Notes under the pieces: model-generated
The model's input: the letters and a program-made list of their open reading frames with translations, nothing else
What the model was told of the DNA's origin: nothing
The model's database searches: none
Shown: positions 1-4,858 of the stretch, piece after piece
Layout: every line of letters starts with the position of its first letter
Position numbering within the stretch: the stretch's first letter is position 1
Source: an uncultured Intestinimonas sp.
GTDB taxonomy: Bacteria > Bacillota_A > Clostridia > Oscillospirales > Oscillospiraceae
DNA: 6,387 nucleotides
Assembly (NCBI GenBank): GCA_958435885.1
Contig: CAUBHZ010000113.1
Location: 1 to 6,387, forward strand
Reading direction: 5' to 3'
Translations under genes and position numbers: made by a program

Positions 1-596
1 CCGTGGAGGACGGCTCCCTGGACGCCAACTACTTCCAGCACATCACCTACATGAACAACTTCAACGTGGAGTACGGCACCCACCTGGCCAGCGCCGCCGA
101 GGTCCACTACGAGCCCTTCGGCATCTACGCCGGCAAGACCGCCAGCCTGGATGAGCTCCAGGACGGCGCCCAGATCGCCGTGCCCAACGACACCACCAAT
201 GAGGGCCGTGCTCTGCTGCTCCTCCAGGAGCAGGGCCTCATCACCCTCACCGAGGACTGCGGCCTGGAGCCCACCAAGGACGACATCGCCGAGAACCCCC
301 ACAACTATGAGATCGTGGAGCTGGAGGCCAAGCTGCTGCCCACCACCCTCCAGGACGTGGACATCGCCGTCATCAACGGCAACTACGCCATCGACGCCGG
401 TCTGAAGGTGTCTGACGCGCTGGCCATCGAGGCCGCCGACGGCACCGCCGCCACCGCCTACGTGAACGTGCTGGCCGTGAAGGAGGACCGTCTGGACGAT
501 CCCGCCATCCAGGCTCTGGCCAAGGCCCTGTGCAGCCAGGAGGTCAAGGACTTCATCGACCAGACCTACGACGGCGCCGTGGTCGCCGTGTTCTGA
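1..596 (+). CDS. metQ: MetQ/NlpA-family methionine ABC transporter substrate-binding lipoprotein (5' partial)
   Basis: Extracellular solute-binding component of a MetNIQ-type ABC importer, which captures methionine (D/L forms in known members) and hands it to the MetI permease and MetN ATPase. The 197 visible codons are the C-terminal part; full members are about 270-280 residues, so the signal peptide and lipobox cysteine lie outside the window. Family hallmarks seen: DANYFQH near the start, VHYEPFGIYAGK, IAVPNDTTNEGRALLLL (the family usually has NDPTNEGRA), VELEAKLLP, DIAVINGNYAIDAGL, YVNVLAV, and a C-terminal stretch ending in GAVVAVF. The reading frame begins at base 3 with a GTG that is an internal valine, not a start. 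The gene ends in TGA and is followed at once by an intrinsic terminator, so it is the last gene of its transcript; metN and metI probably lie upstream, outside the window. Exact substrate (methionine versus a related amino acid or dipeptide) is inferred from the family. Confidence 0.9.
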   Translation, partial: VEDGSLDANYFQHITYMNNFNVEYGTHLASAAEVHYEPFGIYAGKTASLDELQDGAQIAVPNDTTNEGRALLLLQEQGLITLTEDCGLEPTKDDIAENPHNYEIVELEAKLLPTTLQDVDIAVINGNYAIDAGLKVSDALAIEAADGTAATAYVNVLAVKEDRLDDPAIQALAKALCSQEVKDFIDQTYDGAVVAVF

Positions 597-604
597 AAAG
601 CACC

Positions 605-646
605 AGAAACCCGCTCCGGTACTCCCGGAGCGGGTTTCTTATTTTT
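605..646 (+). terminator. Intrinsic terminator after metQ
   Basis: A 15-bp perfect stem (605-619 with 625-639) closes a 5-nt loop (TACTC) and is followed by a T-rich run (TTATTTTT). It starts 9 nt after the metQ stop codon and separates metQ from the cysK promoter. Confidence 0.93.
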
Positions 647-658
647 CCTTAATTCCTA

Positions 659-687
659 TTGAATTTATCGGATTTTTGTGATAGACT
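659..687 (+). promoter_or_regulatory. Sigma-A type promoter of cysK with extended -10
   Basis: A -35 hexamer TTGAAT (659-664) and a -10 hexamer TAGACT (682-687) are separated by 17 nt. A TG dinucleotide at 679-680 gives an extended -10 (TGnTAGACT). The predicted start near 694 leaves a leader of only about 20 nt, which leaves no room for a riboswitch. No clear operator palindrome is visible. The call rests on motif match alone. Confidence 0.7.
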
Positions 688-714
688 GAGAAAAAAATTT
701 AGGAGGCATTTTCC

Positions 715-1635
715 ATGCGTATTGCCCATTCTATTCTGGACCTCATCGGAAATACCCCGCTCCTGGCCCTGGAGCGGTACGTCCCCGGCGCCAAAGTGCT
801 GGCCAAGCTGGAGTCCTTCAACCCCCTGTCCTCGGCCAAGGACCGGGCCGCCCTCTACATGATCCGTGACGCGGAGGAGCGGGGCGTACTGAAGCCCGGG
901 GCCACCATCGTGGAGCCCACCAGCGGCAACACGGGGGTGGGCCTGAGCTATATCGGCCGCATCCTGGGCTACCGGGTGGTCCTCACCATGCCGGAGACCA
1001 TGAGCCAGGAGCGGCGGAGCCTTCTGGCCGCCCTGGGGGCCGAGCTGGTCCTCACCGAGGGTGCCAAGGGCATGGGGGGCGCCATCGCCAAGGCCAAGGA
1101 GCTGCTGGAGACCCTGCCCGGAGCCTGGATGCCCGACCAGTTCAACAACCCGGCCAACGCCAAGGCCCACTATGAGACCACCGGTCCTGAGATCTGGCGG
1201 GACACGGAGGGCAAGGTGGACGTGCTGGTGGCCGGGGTGGGCTCCGGCGGCACCATCACCGGCGCTGGCCGCTACCTGAAGGAGCAGAATCCCGCCATCC
1301 AGGTTGTGGCGGTGGAGCCCGCCGAGTCCCCCGTCCTCTCCGGCGGCAAGCCGGGTCCTCACAAGATCCAGGGCATCGGCGCCGGCTTTGTGCCCGGCAC
1401 CCTGGACCGCTCAGTGGTGGACCGGGTGGTGACCGTCCCCGGAGACGAGGCCATGGCCGCCGGCCGGGCCCTGGCGGAGACCGAGGGCGTGCTGGTGGGC
1501 ATCTCCTCCGGCGCCGCCGCCTGGGCCGCCAAGTCCCTGGCCGCCCAGCCGGAATTTGCCGGCAAGACCATCGTCACCGTCCTGCCCGACACCGGAGAGC
1601 GCTACCTCTCCACCGCCCTCTTCCAGAAAGGCTAA
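715..1635 (+). CDS. cysK: Cysteine synthase A (O-acetylserine sulfhydrylase)
   Basis: PLP-dependent fold-type II enzyme that makes L-cysteine from O-acetyl-L-serine and sulfide in the cytoplasm, the last step of sulfide assimilation. The 306 residues match the usual CysK length. Motifs in order: IGNTPLL (11-17), the PLP lysine K42 in [11 protein letters not shown] (family form NPxxSVKDR), the substrate loop PTSGNTG (68-74), [10 protein letters not shown] (139-148), the phosphate-binding glycine loop [10 protein letters not shown] (174-183), [12 protein letters not shown] (216-227) and GISSGAA (262-268), whose serine faces the pyridine nitrogen. There is no CBS regulatory domain. The ATG at 715 has an AGGAGG site (701-706) 8 nt upstream. 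The gene has its own promoter and a terminator on each side, so it looks monocistronic; no cysE lies alongside in the window. CysM-like or related beta-replacement activity cannot be excluded, but the [12 protein letters not shown] segment favours CysK. Confidence 0.95.
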   Translation: MRIAHSILDLIGNTPLLALERYVPGAKVLAKLESFNPLSSAKDRAALYMIRDAEERGVLKPGATIVEPTSGNTGVGLSYIGRILGYRVVLTMPETMSQERRSLLAALGAELVLTEGAKGMGGAIAKAKELLETLPGAWMPDQFNNPANAKAHYETTGPEIWRDTEGKVDVLVAGVGSGGTITGAGRYLKEQNPAIQVVAVEPAESPVLSGGKPGPHKIQGIGAGFVPGTLDRSVVDRVVTVPGDEAMAAGRALAETEGVLVGISSGAAAWAAKSLAAQPEFAGKTIVTVLPDTGERYLSTALFQKG

Positions 1636-1645
1636 GCCGCAATGA

Positions 1646-1679
1646 AAAGGCGCTCCGGACGGCCGTCCGGAGCGCCTTT
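1646..1679. terminator. Bidirectional intrinsic terminator between convergent cysK and LCP gene
   Basis: A perfect 34-nt palindrome: 15-bp arms (1646-1660 and 1665-1679) around a GGCC tetraloop. Arms start with AAA and end with TTT, so both strands show a GC-rich hairpin followed by a short U-rich stretch (TTTGTGTTCTTT on plus, TTTTCATT on minus). It lies in the 51-nt gap between the cysK stop and the stop of the opposing gene, where one shared terminator would serve both. Confidence 0.9.
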
Positions 1680-1686
1680 GTGTTCT

Positions 1687-2736
1687 TTATGACACCTGGA
1701 GCATGTTGGTCATGTCCATGGTGATCTCGGTGGTATAGGGGTTGAGCATGTCGTTGAAGATCTCCAGGCACGCCTCCCGCTCCAGCTGATAGCACCAGGA
1801 GGTGCCGTGGTAGCGGACGGTGCCGTCGCCGGGCAGGGTGGCGGTGGAGACGCCGCTGTCCAGGTTCAGACTGGCCGCCTGGGTGGCCAGCCAGATGATA
1901 TCGGTGGCGGAGAGGTCGGTCTTGACGTTTTTGAGGAAGATGTCCACATAGTCGGCGATCTTGCCCGGCTTGGAGAGCACCTTTTTCCCCACGGCGATGA
2001 GGAGCTTCTGCTGGGTCTGGGAGCGGCCCACATCGGTGTAGCCGCTGCCGTCGTTGTTGTGGCGGAACCGGACCACCTCCATGGCCTCCTGGCCGTCCAG
2101 GTGGGTCATACCCTCCTTGTAGTGGATGGAGAGGGGGGGATTGGCGGTGGGGTCGTCGTAGTTCATGTCGCAGGGGACATAGAAGTCCACCCCGTCCACG
2201 GCGTTGACCAGCCGCTGGAAGCCCTTGAGGTTGACCGTCACATAGTGGTCGATGGGGATGCCGATGAGGTCGGAGACCACGCTTTTGAGCCCGTCGATGC
2301 CCTCGGTGGCGTAGACGCTGTTGATCTTGGGGAGCTTGCGGTCCACCAGGGTGTCCCGTGGGATGGAGACCACGCCCATCTTCTGGTTGACCGTGTCATA
2401 GGCCACCACCATGATGGTGTCGGTGTTGCCGCCGCCCTCGTCGGTGGCCGCCAGCAGGAAGGTGTAGAAGCCCTCCTTGCGCACCAGGGGCGTGGGGGTG
2501 GGGAGGACGCTCTCGTCCTCCTGGGTGTCCGGATCGTCGGCCGCCGGGGTCGTCTGGGGTACCGCCGCCACGGGAGGCGCCGCCTGTTCCGGCGGCTTCA
2601 CCAGGGCCTGATAGGCGCAGAAGAGCACCACGATGAGGGCGGAGAGGACCACCACCGTCCGGTAGAGGGTGCGGAACATCCGCCCCAGGGGGGAGCTCCG
2701 CCGCTTCTTTTTCTTTTTGAGCAGCCGCTTGGCCAA
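1687..2736 (-). CDS. LytR-CpsA-Psr (LCP) family cell-wall glycopolymer ligase
   Basis: Membrane-anchored enzyme of the LCP family, which transfers undecaprenyl-phosphate-linked glycopolymers (teichoic acids, capsule, other wall polysaccharides) onto peptidoglycan outside the cell. Layout of the 349 residues: a lysine/arginine-rich cytoplasmic N-terminus (about 3-26), one membrane segment (about 27-46), a Pro/Thr/Asp-rich linker (48-86), the LCP catalytic domain (about 88-255), then a C-terminal tail of about 90 residues. LCP motifs seen: FLLAATDEGGGNTDTIMV, SIPRDT (124-129), KINSVYA (137-143), NAVDGVDFYVP, LDGQEAMEVVRFRH (213-226) and DVGRSQTQQ (235-243). The last usually reads GRxxRQ; here the second arginine position is T241, while R238 is kept. 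The start is a TTG at 2736; the next in-frame ATG (M20) would drop the polybasic segment. The gene has its own promoter and converges on cysK. The attached polymer cannot be told from sequence. Confidence 0.93.
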   Translation of the reverse strand: MAKRLLKKKKKRRSSPLGRMFRTLYRTVVVLSALIVVLFCAYQALVKPPEQAAPPVAAVPQTTPAADDPDTQEDESVLPTPTPLVRKEGFYTFLLAATDEGGGNTDTIMVVAYDTVNQKMGVVSIPRDTLVDRKLPKINSVYATEGIDGLKSVVSDLIGIPIDHYVTVNLKGFQRLVNAVDGVDFYVPCDMNYDDPTANPPLSIHYKEGMTHLDGQEAMEVVRFRHNNDGSGYTDVGRSQTQQKLLIAVGKKVLSKPGKIADYVDIFLKNVKTDLSATDIIWLATQAASLNLDSGVSTATLPGDGTVRYHGTSWCYQLEREACLEIFNDMLNPYTTEITMDMTNMLQVS

Positions 2737-2747
2737 TGTGCATCCAA

Positions 2748-2753
2748 CCTCTC
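2748..2753 (-). promoter_or_regulatory. Ribosome binding site for the TTG-started LCP gene
   Basis: GAGAGG read on the minus strand, 11 nt before the TTG at 2736. The spacing is rather long. It also lies 4 nt from an out-of-frame ATG at 2743, which opens only a GC shadow frame. An in-frame stop (TGA at 2763-2761) lies just upstream and no in-frame ATG or GTG lies between, so TTG is the best available start. Confidence 0.55.
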
Positions 2754-2772
2754 GATTATGTCAACGACTATC

Positions 2773-2801
2773 AGTATACTGGTTTAGACGCGGAGAGGCA
2801 A
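2773..2801 (-). promoter_or_regulatory. Sigma-A type promoter of the LCP gene
   Basis: On the minus strand a -35 hexamer TTGCCT (2801-2796) and a -10 hexamer TATACT (2778-2773) are separated by 17 nt. Transcription would start near 2766 and leave a leader of about 30 nt. It is back to back with the plus-strand promoter of the T-box transcript, about 45 nt away. Confidence 0.72.
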
Positions 2802-2844
2802 GAAAAAGTTTGTCTTTTCTCCCGCCGATTTTCAAAAAATCCCC

Positions 2845-2873
2845 TTGACAAACGGGGGTGTCTCCCTTATAAT
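2845..2873 (+). promoter_or_regulatory. Consensus sigma-A promoter of the T-box/trpB2 transcript
   Basis: TTGACA (2845-2850), a 17-nt spacer and TATAAT (2868-2873): both hexamers and the spacing equal the sigma-A ideal. Transcription should start near 2880. Such a strong unregulated-looking promoter fits a gene whose control is exerted afterwards by premature termination in the leader. A CCCC/GGGGG pair brackets the -35 region but is not a convincing operator. Confidence 0.92.
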
Positions 2874-2880
2874 GCAAGCA

Positions 2881-3179
2881 ACTTCAAAACGCTAAACCGA
2901 TGAAGAAGAGGAGTAGCTTTGGACAGGACCCTTTCAGAGAGCCGCGGGCGGTGGGAGCGCGGCAGGGGACGCCGGGGTGAATGGACTTCCGAGGGCAGGG
3001 GCGAACGGCCATAGGGCTCAGTAGCCAGACGGGGACTCCGCCCGTTATCAGGGGAGCCGGTGTTGGTTGGACATCGGAAAGCGAGTGGGCGTGTGCGCTG
3101 GCATACGTCAATCCGGGTGGTACCGCAGAGGTCATGGCCTTTGTCCCAGAGAATCAAATCTTGGGGCGAGGGCTTTTTT
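2881..3179 (+). promoter_or_regulatory. T-box leader (riboswitch) with UGG tryptophan specifier
   Basis: A cis-acting RNA that reads the charging state of a tRNA and lets RNA polymerase into the gene when the tRNA is uncharged. Stem I is visible: GAGG (2908-2911) pairing with CUUC (2986-2989), the S-turn AGUA (2912-2915) opposite GAA (2979-2981), AGAGAG (2936-2941), and a distal hairpin 2941-2946/2958-2963 with the GGUGGGAG-type loop. The specifier after GAA is UGG (2982-2984), the tryptophan codon. Stem III-like hairpin: ACGGG (3029-3033) with CCCGU (3041-3045), continuing into the family hallmark CCGUUAUC. The T-box proper, GGGUGGUACCGC, spans 3115-3126 and has UGGU (3118-3121) to pair with the tRNA acceptor end. 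It is followed by a terminator and then the trpB2 ribosome site. The T-box class is near certain; the amino acid is very likely because specifier and downstream gene agree. Confidence 0.95.
3137..3179 (+). terminator. Regulated terminator of the T-box leader
   Basis: A 12-bp stem including G-U pairs (3137-3148 with 3162-3173), then six T residues (3174-3179). The 5' arm contains TTTGTCCC (3140-3147), whose last bases can instead pair with the GGG of the T-box motif (3115-3117) to form the antiterminator. The two structures exclude each other, which is the switch. Confidence 0.9.
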
Positions 3180-3211
3180 GCTGCCCTCCCCCGCGAAAAG
3201 GAGCGAGCAGT

Positions 3212-4591
3212 ATGAACCAGATCCCCCACAGAATCTACCTGACCGAAGACCAGATCCCTCGCCAGTGGTACAACCTGCGGGCCGACATGCCGTCTCAGCC
3301 CGACCCGCTGCTGAATCCCGGCACCCTCCAGCCCGTGACGGAGGAGGAGCTCTGCCCCATCTTCTGCAAGGAGCTGGCCCACCAGGAGCTGGACGGGGCC
3401 ACCCGCTACGTGGACATTCCCGAACCCATCCTGGACTTTTATAAGATGTACCGTCCCTCGCCGCTGATCCGGGCCTATGAGCTGGAGAAGGCCCTGGACA
3501 CCCCGGCCAGGATCTACTACAAATTCGAGGGCAACAACACCTCAGGCTCCCACAAGCTCAACTCCGCCGTGGCCCAGGCCTACTACGCCAAGGCCCAGGG
3601 CATCACCAAGCTCACCACCGAGACGGGAGCCGGCCAGTGGGGCACCGCCCTCAGCGAGGCCTGTTCCTTCTTCGGCCTGGACCTGGACGTCTTTATGGTG
3701 AAGGTCTCCTATGAGCAGAAGCCCTTCCGCAAGGCGGTCATGGGGGTCTTTGACGCCAACGTCACCGCCTCCCCCTCCATGGAGACCGAGGTGGGCCGAA
3801 AAATTCTGGCCGAGAACCCGAACACCACCGGGAGCCTGGGCTGCGCCATCTCGGAGGCGGTGGAGCGGGCGGTGACCACCCCCAATTGCCGTTATGTCCT
3901 GGGCAGCGTGCTCAACCAGGTCCTCCTCCACCAGTCCATCATCGGCCTGGAGTCCCAGCTGGCCATGGCGCAGATCGGCGAATACCCCGACGTGGTGGTG
4001 GGCTGCGCCGGCGGCGGCTCCAACCTGGGCGGCCTCATCTCCCCCTTCATGCGGGATAAGCTCACCGGCAAGGCCAATCCCCGCATCGTGGCGGTGGAGC
4101 CGGCCTCCTGCCCCTCCCTCACCCGGGGCAAATACGCCTATGACTTCTGCGACACCGGCAAGGTCACCCCCATGGCCCGGATGTACACCCTGGGCTCCGG
4201 CTTCATCCCCTCGGCCAACCACGCCGGCGGCCTGCGCTACCACGGCATGAGCCCCATCCTCTCCAAGCTCTACCACGACGGCTATATGGAGGCGGTGAGC
4301 TACAAGCAGACCGAGGTCTTTGAGGCCGCCGTCCTCTTCGCCAAGCGGGAGACCATCCTCCCCGCCCCCGAATCGGCCCACGCCATCAAGGGGGCCATCG
4401 ACGAGGCCCTCAAATGTAAGGAGAGCGGCGAGGCCAAGACCATCCTCTTCGGCCTCACCGGCACCGGCTACTTCGACATGACCGCTTACGAGTCCTACCT
4501 CAGCGGCAAAATGAGCGACCACGTTCCCACCGACGAAGAGCTTCAGAAGGGCTTCGACTCCCTCCCGAACATCCCCCAGAACCGCCTGTAA
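3212..4591 (+). CDS. trpB2: TrpB2-type tryptophan synthase beta chain (TrpB-like PLP enzyme)
   Basis: PLP-dependent fold-type II enzyme joining indole and L-serine to L-tryptophan. At 459 residues it is longer than classical TrpB (about 400) and has TrpB2 features: an N-terminal extension with WYNLRADMP (19-27), LNPGTLQPV (34-42), RYVDIP and RPSPLIRAYELEKAL. PLP lysine K115 lies in SGSHKLN; E137 in TETGAGQWG (136-144) matches the catalytic glutamate of TrpB; GGGSN (267-271) binds the cofactor phosphate; late motifs are GGLRYHGMSPILS and GLTGTGYFDM (414-423). The ATG at 3212 has AAAGGAG (3197-3203) 8 nt upstream. The frame stays open back to 2981, but that stretch is T-box RNA, so a longer start is wrong. 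No trpA or other trp gene is in the window; TrpB2 proteins often act without TrpA, so indole salvage is plausible. The tryptophan T-box upstream supports a biosynthetic role. Serine deamination or another beta-replacement remains possible. Confidence 0.92.
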   Translation: MNQIPHRIYLTEDQIPRQWYNLRADMPSQPDPLLNPGTLQPVTEEELCPIFCKELAHQELDGATRYVDIPEPILDFYKMYRPSPLIRAYELEKALDTPARIYYKFEGNNTSGSHKLNSAVAQAYYAKAQGITKLTTETGAGQWGTALSEACSFFGLDLDVFMVKVSYEQKPFRKAVMGVFDANVTASPSMETEVGRKILAENPNTTGSLGCAISEAVERAVTTPNCRYVLGSVLNQVLLHQSIIGLESQLAMAQIGEYPDVVVGCAGGGSNLGGLISPFMRDKLTGKANPRIVAVEPASCPSLTRGKYAYDFCDTGKVTPMARMYTLGSGFIPSANHAGGLRYHGMSPILSKLYHDGYMEAVSYKQTEVFEAAVLFAKRETILPAPESAHAIKGAIDEALKCKESGEAKTILFGLTGTGYFDMTAYESYLSGKMSDHVPTDEELQKGFDSLPNIPQNRL

Positions 4592-4606
4592 ATCCCGCGT
4601 TTTTCC

Positions 4607-4648
4607 GCGCCTCGCCCGGCATGTTCCGGGCGGGGCGCTTTGCCTTTT
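4607..4648 (+). terminator. Intrinsic terminator after trpB2
   Basis: A 13-bp stem with one G-U pair (4607-4619 with 4626-4638) and a 6-nt loop (CATGTT), followed by TTTGCCTTTT. It begins 15 nt after the trpB2 stop and isolates trpB2 from nrdD. Confidence 0.9.
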
Positions 4649-4707
4649 CCAGCCGTCTATTGGCAAGTTATCTAAAAATACGGGGGGAAATTCGGCACGG
4701 GTTCTCC

Positions 4708-4736
4708 TTGACGGTGGCAGGCAGATAGAGTATCAT
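4708..4736 (+). promoter_or_regulatory. Sigma-A type promoter upstream of nrdD
   Basis: TTGACG (4708-4713), a 17-nt spacer and TATCAT (4731-4736). A start near 4743 would give a leader of about 115 nt containing the NrdR box and a small hairpin. A second possible -10, CATAAT (4788-4793), lies downstream but has no good -35. Confidence 0.75.
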
Positions 4737-4758
4737 AGACTCACGCCGCAAAAGAAAA

Positions 4759-4774
4759 CCACAATATATAGTGT
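4759..4774 (+). promoter_or_regulatory. NrdR box (ribonucleotide reductase repressor site)
   Basis: The sequence matches the NrdR consensus acaCwAtATaTwGtgt at 15 of 16 positions, with a near-perfect inverted repeat around TATATA. NrdR is the ATP/dATP-sensing repressor of bacterial ribonucleotide reductase genes, and the gene downstream is a ribonucleotide reductase. The box sits about 16-31 nt after the predicted transcription start, so bound repressor could block initiation or early elongation. NrdR boxes usually come in pairs about three helical turns apart. A partner is only weakly visible at 4787-4802 (about 9 of 16 positions, left half good, right half poor; centre distance 28 bp). Confidence 0.88.
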
Positions 4775-4804
4775 TTTGTTGCATTTACATAATACCAAAT
4801 AAAT

Positions 4805-4827
4805 GGGCCCTCTCCGGAGGGCTCTTT
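4805..4827 (+). other. Small GC-rich hairpin with short T run in the nrdD leader
   Basis: An 8-bp stem with one G-U pair (4805-4812 with 4817-4824) and a TCCG loop, followed by only three T residues. It could be a weak terminator or attenuator, or an RNA structure just ahead of the ribosome site. No alternative antiterminator pairing was found. Confidence 0.45.
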
Positions 4828-4858
4828 CCATGGAAGCACGAAGGAGGAGCACATAGAA

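Noticed and set aside
1..1635. metQ and cysK as a single sulfur amino acid operon.
   Set aside because: A strong terminator and a separate promoter lie between them; the shared theme may still be meaningful but not as one transcript.
2396..2743. ATG at 2743 on the minus strand opening a 115-codon frame, with a ribosome site near it.
   Set aside because: It is out of frame with the LCP protein and its translation is a shadow of that gene; the GAGAGG site more likely serves the TTG at 2736.
2867..3382. Minus-strand open frame of 171 codons across the T-box leader.
   Set aside because: It lies over structured regulatory RNA and the trpB2 start, and has no family resemblance or ribosome site.
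4660..4680. TTGGCA and nearby TATCTA as another promoter upstream of nrdD.
   Set aside because: The hexamers are only 4 nt apart, and at correct spacing the -10 position is a run of G.
4826..4835. Ten-base palindrome TTCCATGGAA ahead of nrdD as an operator.
   Set aside because: Short, not matching a known regulator site, and likely by chance beside a much better NrdR box.
4830..4856. Tiny open frame ATG...TAG (8 codons) just before nrdD, a possible leader peptide.
   Set aside because: It has no ribosome site of its own and contains the nrdD ribosome site; no codon run suggests attenuation.
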